Below the pieces are notes generated by a model. The model was not told where the DNA came from and did no database searches. It saw only the letters and a program-made list of their open reading frames with translations. The position numbers were made by a program, and so were the translations under genes. From contig NZ_WOWO01000004.1 of NCBI RefSeq assembly GCF_009831455.1, positions 124,001 through 188,000 on the forward strand: a stretch of 64,000 nt of DNA, written 5' to 3'. Positions 34,077 to 42,298 of the stretch are shown here, piece by piece (position 1 is the first letter of the stretch; each line of letters starts with the position of its first letter). This DNA comes from Salinirussus salinus. GTDB lineage: Archaea; Halobacteriota; Halobacteria; Halobacteriales; Haloarculaceae.

Positions 34077-34550
34077 GTGACGACGGTCGCGCCCGACGGC
34101 GACGCGCCCCGCGTCCGGCAGGCCGAGCGCGCGGACCTGCTCGCGGTTCACCGGATCGAGCAGGCCGCGTTCCCCCAGCCCTGGCCCTTCGACGCCTTCG
34201 AGCGGTATCTCGGCGAGCCCGGCTTCCTGGTCGCCACCCCGCCCGCCGACGAGCGCGTCGTCGGCTACGTGGTGGCCGACTCGGTCCCCAACCACGGCCG
34301 GCCGCTGGGGCACATCAAGGACATCGCGGTCCGTGAGAGCCACCGCGAACGCGGGGTCGGGACCACACTTCTGAAGCGGTCGATGGGCGTGCTCCGGACC
34401 GCGGGGGCCTCCTCGGTGAAACTCGAGGTCCGGGAGGGCAACGACACCGCGCGCCGTCTCTACCGCGAGCACGGGTTCGAGCACCGCCGGACCATCCCCC
34501 GCTACTACAGCGACGGCGAGAACGCCCTGGTGCTGGTCCGTCCGCTCTGA
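34077..34550 (+). CDS. rimI: RimI-type N-alpha-acetyltransferase
   Basis: Encodes 157 residues from a GTG (VTTVAPDGDAPRVRQAERADL). The GNAT fold is clear: IEQAAFPQPWPFDAFERYL is the RimI substrate-binding helix, HIKDIAVRESHRERGVGTTLL holds the acetyl-CoA loop (RxxGxG), and VREGNDTARRLYREHGF is the last conserved stretch. Archaeal RimI-like enzymes (Ard1/NatA type) acetylate protein N termini, broadly in haloarchaea. The small proteins that follow on the same strand are probably unrelated in function. Confidence 0.92.
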   Translation: MTTVAPDGDAPRVRQAERADLLAVHRIEQAAFPQPWPFDAFERYLGEPGFLVATPPADERVVGYVVADSVPNHGRPLGHIKDIAVRESHRERGVGTTLLKRSMGVLRTAGASSVKLEVREGNDTARRLYREHGFEHRRTIPRYYSDGENALVLVRPL

Positions 34551-34583
34551 AACGCCTTTGTGGCTCGGTCGTCTTGACCGGGT

Positions 34584-35093
34584 ATGGGCTACGCCTGCCC
34601 GGTCTGTGAGGACCCCCAGTCCGACGCGACCCACCTCGCGAACCACCTCGCGTTCACCGCCATGCTCCGCGGCGGCGAGCACGGCGAGTGGCTCGACGAC
34701 CACGTCCCCGAGTGGGGCGAGCTGGACGAGACGGAACTCGGCGAGCGGGTCGCCGAGCACGCCCCGGAGACGGAGTTCCCGCAGGTCTTCGAGGACACGA
34801 CCGACCGCGGCCCCGGCAGCCACGGCCACGAGCACAGTGAGGGGGGCCACGGCACGGGCGGCAGCGGGAGACGCACCGGCTCCGGTGACCTGCCGGCCGG
34901 GGCCGACGCCCTCGCGGGCGAGGCGCTCGACGAGGAGGCCCGCGAAGTCATCGCCGAGGCCCGCGAGATGACCCGGAAGCGCCGGGAGAACGCCGACGCG
35001 GCCGGGGCTGACAGCGAGGGAGACACAGACGAGGACAGGGCCGAGGGCAGCGCGGGAGATGACGGGGACAGTCCCGGAACGGAAACGGAATAG
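34584..35093 (+). CDS. acidic zinc-finger-like haloarchaeal protein (DUF5810-like)
   Basis: Encodes 169 residues. It begins GYACPVCEDPQSDATHLANHL, a CxxC plus two-histidine unit that suggests a zinc finger. The middle and C-terminal parts are very acidic, with a His/Gly-rich linker (SHGHEHSEGGHG) and a helix AREVIAEAREMTRKRREN. I recall the family as DUF5810 (unverified). It stands next to a DUF5809-like gene, a pair that travels together in haloarchaea. Function unknown. Confidence 0.78.
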   Translation: MGYACPVCEDPQSDATHLANHLAFTAMLRGGEHGEWLDDHVPEWGELDETELGERVAEHAPETEFPQVFEDTTDRGPGSHGHEHSEGGHGTGGSGRRTGSGDLPAGADALAGEALDEEAREVIAEAREMTRKRRENADAAGADSEGDTDEDRAEGSAGDDGDSPGTETE

Positions 35094-35115
35094 GGCTGCC
35101 GGCCGAAGGGGAGGT

Positions 35116-35544
35116 ATGGAGACGGAGGGGCTGTTCGCACCGGAGACGGCCGCCGCGGCCCGCGAGCGCTACGAGGCGCTCGGGCCGACGGCACAGACGA
35201 CGGTCAAGCAGGTCGCGAAGGCCATGGAGTTCGACCCCGAGGAGTACGAGGACCGGGTCACCGGCGAGGTAGTCGAGACGGCCCGGGAAGTGCTCTTCGC
35301 CTCGATGCTCGAGGTTCACGTCGGGGACCGCGAGGCCTTCGAGGAGTGGCAGGCCAAGCACGAGGGGTGGGAGGTCGTCGAGTTCGGGAGCGAGCACGTC
35401 GACGGGGTGGTCTGGCACGCCGCACCCTTTGCGGAGACGGTCGTCGCCGCCACCTTCCACGAGCAGCGCCGGGCGGCGGTCGAGACGCTGCGCCGGCAGG
35501 CCTTTGGCCGCGTCTACAGCGAGGTGGTCCCGTGCGCCCGATAA
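35116..35544 (+). CDS. haloarchaeal protein of unknown function (DUF5809-like)
   Basis: Encodes 142 residues. It is soluble and acidic, starting METEGLFAPETAAAARERYEALG, with conserved-looking centres FDPEEYEDRVT and WHAAPFAETVVAATFHEQRRAA. No catalytic motif is visible. I recall the family as DUF5809 (unverified). It is 22 bases from the previous gene, and its last codons overlap the GTG of the following gene by 13 bases, so the genes from 34584 to 36517 probably form one transcript. Confidence 0.78.
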   Translation: METEGLFAPETAAAARERYEALGPTAQTTVKQVAKAMEFDPEEYEDRVTGEVVETAREVLFASMLEVHVGDREAFEEWQAKHEGWEVVEFGSEHVDGVVWHAAPFAETVVAATFHEQRRAAVETLRRQAFGRVYSEVVPCAR

Positions 35545-35942
35545 CGAAGAAGGCGGTCTACGTCATCTTCGCAGTCGTGGTCGTGCTCCTCGCGCTGGGC
35601 GCGCTGCCCGGTCTGCTGAAAAGCGGCGACCCCTACTACCTGACCGCCACCGCGGCGACCCCGGCCGGCAACGCCACCCCATTCAACGCGAGCGAGGTCA
35701 CGGGCGACCGCTTCCCCTACACCACGACGGCCCTGGAGCGGGCGAGCGCTGGCGAGCCGGGCCGTTCTGACCCCTACTGGCGTGGCCCCGTCGGGTTCAA
35801 GGGCGCGTTCACCCACTCGCCGTTCGACGAGGAGAACGCCCTGAGCCGGCAGTACCCCAACGCCAGCGCCGACGACGGCGTGTACACCCGCCACGGCGGA
35901 ACGGTCTACCGGCTGAGCATCGTCCGGGAGGCTGAGGGATGA
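35532..35942 (+). CDS. membrane-anchored extracellular protein of unknown function
   Basis: Encodes 136 residues from a GTG (VRPITKKAVYVIF). One N-terminal helix (about 8-30) anchors a polar domain with several Asn-x-Ser/Thr sites (GNATPFNAS). Short conserved-looking parts are FPYTTTALERA and TRHGGTVYRLSIV. The GTG lies inside the end of the previous gene, and its stop overlaps the next ATG by 4 bases, so translation is coupled on both sides. No family is recognised. Confidence 0.72.
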   Translation: MRPITKKAVYVIFAVVVVLLALGALPGLLKSGDPYYLTATAATPAGNATPFNASEVTGDRFPYTTTALERASAGEPGRSDPYWRGPVGFKGAFTHSPFDEENALSRQYPNASADDGVYTRHGGTVYRLSIVREAEG

Positions 35943-36517
35943 CCGGCGACTGGAGCGGCTCCGGGGGCCCTGCCGGCGACGACGCGGTGCCCGACGAGTG
36001 GCCGGTCGTCGAGTCAGTCACGGAGTACGACACGCCCTGGTACACCGGCGGATACGACCTGGTCGAACAGCCCGACGGCTCGCGCAAGCGGTACTACTGG
36101 GCCGAATTCCCGCCGGCGGTGGTGGTGCTCCCGGTCGCGGACGGGCAGGTCGTCTTCGTCGAGCAGTACCGCCCGACGGTCCGGGAGCGCCACCTCGAAC
36201 TCCCGGCGGGGGTCGTCGAGGACGGCGAGTCCTACACCGCGGCCGGCGCGCGGGAGCTGCGCGAGGAGACCGGCTTCGACCCGGCGGGGGTCTCGCTTCT
36301 GGAGGACTTCTGGGTCGCGACGGGCGTGCTTCGCCACCGGCGGGGGATCGTCTTCGCGGAGGGGCTGGAGCCCGTCGGGACCGACCGCGGCGACAGCGAG
36401 TTCCTCTCCGTGCGGACGGTCCCCGTCGAGGAAGCCCTGGCGGCGGCCCGGCGCCAGCCCGCCCACGACGCAACCATCGAGGCCGTCCTGCTGGCCCGCG
36501 AGGAAGGGGTCCTGTAG
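35939..36517 (+). CDS. Nudix hydrolase (ADP-ribose pyrophosphatase-like)
   Basis: Encodes 192 residues. The Nudix box is complete: GVVEDGESYTAAGARELREE followed by TG (Gx5Ex7REUxEExGU). Flanking features VVFVEQYRPTVRERHLELPAG and the late E-x-L-S-V-R-T-V-P strand resemble ADP-ribose/NUDT5-type enzymes. It would hydrolyse a nucleoside diphosphate linked to a sugar. A 20-residue acidic/Gly tail precedes the domain. It is coupled to the previous gene by a 4-base overlap. Confidence 0.9.
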   Translation: MTGDWSGSGGPAGDDAVPDEWPVVESVTEYDTPWYTGGYDLVEQPDGSRKRYYWAEFPPAVVVLPVADGQVVFVEQYRPTVRERHLELPAGVVEDGESYTAAGARELREETGFDPAGVSLLEDFWVATGVLRHRRGIVFAEGLEPVGTDRGDSEFLSVRTVPVEEALAAARRQPAHDATIEAVLLAREEGVL

Positions 36518-36566
36518 GAGACCGGGGAGCGTCAGGGCTTTGGACCGCGCACCCACATTGGCGGGC

Positions 36567-36944
36567 ATGGACGGACAACTCACGGCGCGGGAACTGGAGG
36601 ACCTGCTGGTCGAGTCGGCCCCCCTTATCGTCGACGTCCGCGACGAGCAGTCCTACCGGGCCCGCCACATCCCCGGCAGCGAACACATCCCCTTTGCGGA
36701 AATCCCCAAAGAGAGCGACCGGATCGCCGAAGCCGACCACGTCGTCACGGTCTGCTACGAGGGGATCGCGAGCGCGAAGGCCGCCCGGCTGATCGCCTCG
36801 CACAAGGACTTCGACGGGGTCGTCGAGAACCTCTCCGGCGGCATGGACGCCTGGGAGGGGCCCGTCGACAGCGACGGGAGCGCGGGCGCGAACGGTGGCG
36901 GGGACGCCACCGACGCGGCCGGGACCTCGGACCCGCCCTTCTGA
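36567..36944 (+). CDS. single-domain rhodanese-like sulfurtransferase
   Basis: Encodes 125 residues from the ATG at 36567. The rhodanese domain shows LIVDVRDEQSYRARHIPGSEHIPF and the active-site loop VTVCYEGIASAKAA, with Cys about 74. It probably transfers persulfide sulfur to an acceptor such as cyanide or a thiol carrier. A disordered Gly/Asp tail of 25 residues ends the protein. The two-domain sulfurtransferases at 46.5-48.4 kb are separate. Confidence 0.88.
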   Translation: MDGQLTARELEDLLVESAPLIVDVRDEQSYRARHIPGSEHIPFAEIPKESDRIAEADHVVTVCYEGIASAKAARLIASHKDFDGVVENLSGGMDAWEGPVDSDGSAGANGGGDATDAAGTSDPPF

Positions 36945-37135
36945 GCGCGGGCCAGCAGGGACGTCAGCAACGGGAGCACGGAAACGGTGGCTCGGTGTCA
37001 GGTATCGTCACAAGGGGCTCAGTGGGGGTAACTGTTCGTCATCGCCACCATCCGTGCTGGTCCGCGGACGGGCATAAGTGCAGTGCTCGGCTCGGACCGC
37101 CGGGCCCGGTAGTAGCAGGTGTCCGTCCGGTACCC

Positions 37136-38407
37136 TCAGGTTCCGTGCTGCCAGGAGTCCATGTACTCGCGTTGCGCGTCGCTCAGCGAGTCGTACCCGA
37201 CGCCTTCGGCCGCCAGCTTGATGTCGGCCACCTCGCGGTCGACCGCGTCGGGGACATCGTGGACGCCGGCGTCGTAGTCGCCCTCCAGCAGTTCCTCGAC
37301 GCAGAGCGCCTGCACGCCGAAGCTCTGGTCCATCACCTCGACGGGGTGGCCGAGCGCGACCGGCGCCGCCAGATTCACGAGCCGCCCCTCCGCGAGGACG
37401 TGGATCCGGCGGCCGTCCGCGAGCTCGTAGGCCCGGACGCCGTCGCGGGCCTCGTAGCTGTCGACGGCCATGTCGGCGAGCCCCTCGATGTCGATCTCTA
37501 CGTCGAAGTGGCCGGCGTTCGCCAGGACGGCGCCGTCCTGCATGACCTCGAAGTGGTCCTCGACGATGACGTCGCGGTTGCCGGTGGTCGTGACGAAGAC
37601 GTCGCCCTCCGCGGCGGCCTCGGCCATCGGCATCACGTCGTACCCCTCCATGTGCGCCTCGAGGGCCCGGCGGGGGTCGACCTCCGTCACCACGACGTCG
37701 GCGTTCTGGCCGCTGGCCTTCTTGGCGACCCCCTTCCCGCAGTAGCCGTAGCCGGCGACGACGACGGTCTTGCCCGCCCACGAGAGGTTGGTGGTCATCG
37801 CGATGGCCGCGAGCGCGGACTCGCCGGTACCGTGGACGTTGTCGAACAGCCGCTTTGTGGGCGTGTCGTTGACCGCGAACATCGGGTACTCCAGCGCCCC
37901 GTCGGCGTCCATCGCGCGCAGGCGGTGGACCCCGGTGGTCGTCTCCTCGCAGCCGCCGACGACGGTGCCGAGGAGTTCGGGGTAGTCCTCGTGGATGGCG
38001 AAGACCATGTCGCCGCCGTCGTCCACAGTGATCGTGGGGTCGTGGCCGATGACGGCCTCGATGGCCGCGTAGTAGGCCTCGTCGTCGACGCCGCGCTCGG
38101 CGTAGGATGTGACCCCCTCGACGGCGTCGAGCGCGGCGCTGACGTCGTCGTGGGTCGAGAGGGGGTTACAGCCCGTGATGGCGACCTCCGCGCCGCCGGC
38201 CGCGAGCACCTCCACCAGGGCAGCCGTCTTGGCCTCGACGTGCATCGCCATGCCGATCCGCTCGCCGGCGAGCGGCTGTTCGGCCTCGAAACGCTCGCTG
38301 ACCGCCGAGAGGATGGGCATGTGCTGGCGGACCCACTCGATCTTCCGGCGCCCTTCCGCCCGGGCGGCGTCGGGGTCGTCCAGTCGCTCACTGATGGGAG
38401 CAGTCAT
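37136..38407 (-). CDS. ahcY: adenosylhomocysteinase
   Basis: Encodes 423 residues. Start ATG 38407 (MTAPISERLDDP). Diagnostic sequences are GERIGMAMHVEAKTA, ITGCNPLSTHDDV, EETTTGVHRL, the catalytic lysine/aspartate region with DNVHGTGES, and the NAD fold VVAGYGYCGKGVA; NAGHFDVEID and the end DSWQHGT also fit. The enzyme splits S-adenosylhomocysteine to adenosine and homocysteine and keeps methylation going. A SAH/MTA deaminase gene lies about 1.1 kb away on the same strand, so both clearance routes are close. Confidence 0.96.
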   Translation of the reverse strand: MTAPISERLDDPDAARAEGRRKIEWVRQHMPILSAVSERFEAEQPLAGERIGMAMHVEAKTAALVEVLAAGGAEVAITGCNPLSTHDDVSAALDAVEGVTSYAERGVDDEAYYAAIEAVIGHDPTITVDDGGDMVFAIHEDYPELLGTVVGGCEETTTGVHRLRAMDADGALEYPMFAVNDTPTKRLFDNVHGTGESALAAIAMTTNLSWAGKTVVVAGYGYCGKGVAKKASGQNADVVVTEVDPRRALEAHMEGYDVMPMAEAAAEGDVFVTTTGNRDVIVEDHFEVMQDGAVLANAGHFDVEIDIEGLADMAVDSYEARDGVRAYELADGRRIHVLAEGRLVNLAAPVALGHPVEVMDQSFGVQALCVEELLEGDYDAGVHDVPDAVDREVADIKLAAEGVGYDSLSDAQREYMDSWQHGT

Positions 38408-38477
38408 GGACAGAGCGTGGGCCGGGCCCGGCAAAACCCTACCGAAGCACCGCTACGACCGGGGCGTCCCGCGTCAG

Positions 38478-39302
38478 CTACCTGCCCGCGTGGTCGGGCG
38501 GGCCGGCGCCCTCCGGCGGACCGCGCTCGTCGTCGTCATCCTCGCCTTCCTCGTCGTCATCCTCGCCTTCCTCGTCGTCGTCTTCCTCGCTGTCGTCGGC
38601 CTCGTCTTCCTCGCGTTCCTCTTTCTCCTCGGCGTCGTCGTCGCCCTCGTCGGCGTCGTCACCGCGGTCCTCGGGCGGGCCGGCGTGTGCCGGCGGGCCG
38701 CGCTCGTCGCCCTCGGCACTGCCGTCGACCGTCTCGCCGCGCTCGTCGTCGGTCTCGTTGTCCGCGTCGTCACTGCGGTCCCCGGGCGGACCGGCGTGTG
38801 CCGGCGCGTTGCCGGGGTTGTTGGCGGTCACGAACGCCGCGACGAGCGGTCCGATCCGCGTTACGTTCTCGCCGTCCTGCAGCGCGTGGACGTACGCCGA
38901 GACGCGCTGTCCGAAGCTGTCGGTCCCGTTCCCGTCCGTCTCGTTCTCCTCGACGGCGACCAGCTCGGCGGTGGTCGTCGCCGTGTCGTTACCCGCCTCG
39001 GCGGTCACGTCGACGGTGACGTTCTCCGTGGGCGCGGGCAGCTCGGCCTCCCCGTCGTCGTCAGTCGTATAGTTGCCGTCCCCGTCGTAGGTGCCGTTGT
39101 CGGCTGTCTCGACGAGCACCGAGGCGTTGGCCACGCCGGTGTCGTTACGCGTCACCGACACCGTCACCTCGCCGTCGTCCTGTGCCACGCCGACCGAGAG
39201 GTTCCCGGCAGCGTCGGTCGAGTCGGCTGCCACGGCCCCGGTCAGGGGCGCCCCGACCATCGCCAGGACCATCGCGACCGCGAACAGCGCCTGTCGTGTC
39301 AT
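38478..39302 (-). CDS. secreted acidic protein with repetitive C terminus
   Basis: Encodes 274 residues from ATG 39302. A signal peptide (ALFAVAMVLAMVGAPLTGAVAA) precedes a domain of about 110 residues that looks like a beta sandwich with many Asn-x-Ser/Thr sites (VTVSVTRNDTGVANASVLVE). The rest is extremely acidic and repeats the unit GPPAHAGPPEDR twice, with tandem DDDEEGE blocks, ending GPPDHAGR. A TATA-like GGGTTTATG about 30 bases upstream fits a leaderless transcript. Probably a cell-surface or extracellular protein; function unknown. Confidence 0.78.
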   Translation of the reverse strand: MTRQALFAVAMVLAMVGAPLTGAVAADSTDAAGNLSVGVAQDDGEVTVSVTRNDTGVANASVLVETADNGTYDGDGNYTTDDDGEAELPAPTENVTVDVTAEAGNDTATTTAELVAVEENETDGNGTDSFGQRVSAYVHALQDGENVTRIGPLVAAFVTANNPGNAPAHAGPPGDRSDDADNETDDERGETVDGSAEGDERGPPAHAGPPEDRGDDADEGDDDAEEKEEREEDEADDSEEDDDEEGEDDDEEGEDDDDERGPPEGAGPPDHAGR

Positions 39303-39391
39303 ATCCGTGCCTGTGGCGAGAGACCGCATAAACCCGTACCGTGGTTCAGGCCGTTCACCGCGTTTTTGAGTCGTCAGAGACGGAATCAGTG

Positions 39392-39410
39392 ACCGTTATA
39401 CGGTTTAAAA
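39392..39410. promoter_or_regulatory. palindrome next to a TATA-like tract
   Basis: ACCGT-TAT-ACGGT (39392-39404) is followed directly by TTTAAAA (39404-39410) in a locally AT-rich patch between the 3' end of the deaminase gene and the promoter of the secreted protein. No known gene explains it. Confidence 0.35.
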
Positions 39411-39504
39411 TCCGTGCTTGTCGTTTAATTACCGATCGCGTTCGGGTCACGTGCCACCGGTCGCGCCGGCCGGGTTCGGCTGGTCCCGGCGGGTCGAGTC
39501 GCTC

Positions 39505-40803
39505 TCAGTCGGCGGCCCGCTCGAACAGCGCGCGCGCCTGCTCCTCGGCCTCCTGTCGCGTCCGCTGCAGGTCGATAGTCGTGAGCTCGCGGTCCCGCAT
39601 CAGTACCTGCCCGTCACAGACCGTGTGGCGGACGTCGCTGCCCCGGGCCGCGTAGGCCAGGTGGCTCACGAGGTCGTGCTGTGGGGTGAGGTGTGGGGCG
39701 TCCAGGTCGACCACCGCGAGGTCGGCGTTCGCACCGGGCTCGATTCGGCCGCTCTCGAAGCCAAGCGCGGCCGCGCTGCCCTCCGTCGCCAGCCGGACGG
39801 CCGTGCCCGCGCCGACCGCGCTCGCGTCGTCCGCCGCGAGTTTCCCGAGCATCGCCGCGTCGCGCATCTCGTCGAACATGTCGAGGTCGTTGTTCGAGGC
39901 CGCGCCGTCGGTGCCGAGACCGACGGTCACCCCCGCGTCCAGCAGCTCCTGGACCGGCGCCATCCCGGAGGCGAGTTTCATGTTCGAGGCCGGGCAGTGG
40001 ACCACCGCCGTGTCGCGGTCGGCCAGCAGCTCCATCTCCGCCCGGTCGACGTGGACGCCGTGGGCGACGAAGGAATCCTCCGCCAGCAGGCCGAGGTTGT
40101 CGGCCCACGCGAGCGGGCGCTGCCCGCGCTCCGCGAGGACCGGGTCGACCTCGTCTACCGTCTCGTTGGCGTGGAAGTGGACCGGGAGGCCGGCCTCGCG
40201 GGCCCGCGGGAGAAACTCCTCGAAGTGGGCCTCGTCGACGGTCGTCAGGCTGTGGGGGGTGAACATCGTCCGGACCCGGCCGTCGGCGTAGCCGTCGTAC
40301 TCGCGGGCGAACCCGAGTCCCTCCTCGAAGTCGGCGACGGCCTCCTCCTCGGGGCGGCCCACGGAGATGCAGCCGTGACCGAGCCGGGCGCGCATCCCCG
40401 TCTCGGCGACTACCTCGGCCACCTCGTCCATGAAGAAGTACATGTCGCCGAAGGCCGTAGCACCAGAACGAATCATCTCCGCGATACCCAGACGGGTGCC
40501 CGCGGCGACGTCCGCCGCCCGGAGTTCGGCCTCGACCGGCCAGATGTCCTCCTGGAGCCACGCGTCCAGGGGCTTGTCGTCGGCCGCTCCCCGGAACAGG
40601 GTCATCGCGACGTGGGAGTGGGCGTTGACCAGCCCCGGAACCACCAGCCCCCCCTCGGCGTCGAGTTCGTCGTCGCCGGCCAGCGCGCCGGGGTCGTCGA
40701 CGGCCGCGACGGTGCCGGCGTCCTGGTCGAGCAGTACGTCCGCCCGTTCGACGGCCCCCGAGGGACGGAGCACGCGCCCCCCCGAGACCAGCAGCTCGCT
40801 CAT
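39505..40803 (-). CDS. S-adenosylhomocysteine/methylthioadenosine deaminase-type amidohydrolase
   Basis: Encodes 432 residues. It is an amidohydrolase with metal ligands in GLVNAHSHVAM (HxH), GLPVHFHANET, FVAHGVHVD and LGTDGAASNND; VHCPASNMKLASG matches the MTA/SAH deaminase (MtaD/DadD) group closely. It would turn SAH, MTA or 5'-deoxyadenosine into inosyl derivatives. Its placement near ahcY supports a role in clearing products of SAM enzymes. TRZ/ATZ-type guanine or chlorohydrolase is less likely. Confidence 0.9.
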   Translation of the reverse strand: MSELLVSGGRVLRPSGAVERADVLLDQDAGTVAAVDDPGALAGDDELDAEGGLVVPGLVNAHSHVAMTLFRGAADDKPLDAWLQEDIWPVEAELRAADVAAGTRLGIAEMIRSGATAFGDMYFFMDEVAEVVAETGMRARLGHGCISVGRPEEEAVADFEEGLGFAREYDGYADGRVRTMFTPHSLTTVDEAHFEEFLPRAREAGLPVHFHANETVDEVDPVLAERGQRPLAWADNLGLLAEDSFVAHGVHVDRAEMELLADRDTAVVHCPASNMKLASGMAPVQELLDAGVTVGLGTDGAASNNDLDMFDEMRDAAMLGKLAADDASAVGAGTAVRLATEGSAAALGFESGRIEPGANADLAVVDLDAPHLTPQHDLVSHLAYAARGSDVRHTVCDGQVLMRDRELTTIDLQRTRQEAEEQARALFERAAD

Positions 40804-40926
40804 ACCCCGCGTTGCCCCGCGGGGGGCGTCAATCCCCCGGTCCCGGACGCGCTGTCCCGGACCGCCCGGAGTCCCGTGTCGGGACGCTCCGTCAAGGTCT
40901 TTTACCGCCGGCGTGAGCCTCCTGTC

Positions 40927-42252
40927 GTGTCGTCCCCGGACTCGTATTCCGCCCGTCTGCGAACCGTCGTCGGGGGACTCCGCGGCGGCGGGCGGGGCTG
41001 GACGCTGCTCGCCATCGCCGGCGGGTGGTTTTTCGTCCTCGGCCTGCGCTTTGTCGTCCCCGCACTGCTGCCGGCGATCCGGGAGGACTTCGTGGTCTCC
41101 GATACCGCGGCCGGGGCGGCGATCACCCTGCTGTGGGTGACCTACGCCGCGATGCAGTTCCCCGCGGGGGCGCTCGTCGACCGCGCGGGCGAGCGGACGC
41201 TGCTCGCGACCAGTGCGGTCGCCGGCGCCGTCACGATGGGCGTCTACGCCCTCTCGCCGACCTTCGCGGTCTTTCTGGTAGCGACCGGGGCCTACGGGCT
41301 GGCCTCCGGACTGTACGGCCCGCCGCGGGGAACCGCGCTCACCCGCATCTACACCGAGCAGGACGGGGCCGCGTTCGGGACCGTCCTCGCAGCCGGCAGC
41401 GTCGGCGCCGCGCTGCTGCCGGCGGCCGCCACCTACGCCACCGGCGCCGTCGGCTGGCGGGGTGCGCTGGGACTCACTGCCCCCGCCTTCCTGCTGGCCG
41501 GGGTGGCGCTCTACCGCTCCGTCCCCGAGCAGTCGGCGGCCAGCGCCGTCGAGAGCGGCGGTACCGAGGGCGGGGCTGCCGGCGATGACTCCGACGCGGA
41601 CACTCGTACCGACGGCGGGGCGGCGAGCCTCCGGGCGCGGACCGCCGCGGTCCGGCGGGCCGTCTCCTCCCGGAAGGTGGCGCTGGCGGTGCTCGGTGCG
41701 ACGCTGATGCTTTTCGTCTTCCAGGGGCTGACCGCCTTCTTCACCACCTATCTGGTGACTGCGAAGGGACTGACGGAGGCGACTGCGGGCGTCCTCTTCG
41801 GCGTGCTCTTTCTCAGCGGCGCGGTCTTCCAGTCCGTCGGCGGGGTGCTCGCGGACCGCTACGGCCACGGGCGCGTGCTCGCGGTCGTGGCCTTCGTCGG
41901 CGTCCTCCCGCTCGTGGCGCTGCCCTACACCGGTGGCACCCTCGGACTCGGGCTGGTTGCGGCCTTCCTCGGGATGCGCCTGTCGGTCGGCCCCATCTCC
42001 AACGCCTACATCGTCTCGCTTCTCCCGCCGGGGGTCCGGGGGACCGCCTGGGGGGCGGTCCGGACCGCCTTCTTCATGGTCGGGGCCTTCGGCTCGACGG
42101 CCGTCGGGGCGATGGCCGACTACGACCTGTTCACCGAGGCCTTCCTCCTGCTGGCGGCGCTCACCGCGCTGGCGGGCGTCATCTACCTGTTTTTGCCCGC
42201 ACGAAACCTCGGAAGCGAGGGTCCAGGGGCGGAGGCGGACGCGTCGGACTGA
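40927..42252 (+). CDS. MFS transporter
   Basis: Encodes 441 residues from a GTG (VSSPDSYSARL). TTTTACC lies about 21-27 bases upstream, matching a leaderless start. Twelve membrane helices are predicted, with a central acidic loop (GGTEGGAAGDDSDADTRTDGG). The MFS loop motif after helix 2 is GALVDRAGERTLL, and a second copy GGVLADRYGHGRVLA follows helix 8. The family resembles nitrate/oxalate and general metabolite carriers, but the substrate cannot be assigned. It is divergent from the deaminase gene, with 123 bases between them. Confidence 0.88.
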   Translation: MSSPDSYSARLRTVVGGLRGGGRGWTLLAIAGGWFFVLGLRFVVPALLPAIREDFVVSDTAAGAAITLLWVTYAAMQFPAGALVDRAGERTLLATSAVAGAVTMGVYALSPTFAVFLVATGAYGLASGLYGPPRGTALTRIYTEQDGAAFGTVLAAGSVGAALLPAAATYATGAVGWRGALGLTAPAFLLAGVALYRSVPEQSAASAVESGGTEGGAAGDDSDADTRTDGGAASLRARTAAVRRAVSSRKVALAVLGATLMLFVFQGLTAFFTTYLVTAKGLTEATAGVLFGVLFLSGAVFQSVGGVLADRYGHGRVLAVVAFVGVLPLVALPYTGGTLGLGLVAAFLGMRLSVGPISNAYIVSLLPPGVRGTAWGAVRTAFFMVGAFGSTAVGAMADYDLFTEAFLLLAALTALAGVIYLFLPARNLGSEGPGAEADASD

Positions 42253-42298
42253 GGTCAGGAACACAAACGCTTAGTCGCCGCTGGCCGACCGGACCCGT

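Noticed and set aside
30426-34850. A minus-strand open frame of 1474 codons opposite valS and its neighbours
   Set aside because: It runs antisense to valS, an acyltransferase and a membrane protein whose frames show clear motifs. Very high GC content removes stop codons from shadow frames. Its composition is Leu/Val/Arg/Gly-rich with no domain.
38530-38600. CRISPR-like tandem repeat
   Set aside because: The short 21-base units have no spacers and encode Asp/Glu repeats in a secreted protein. No cas genes are present.
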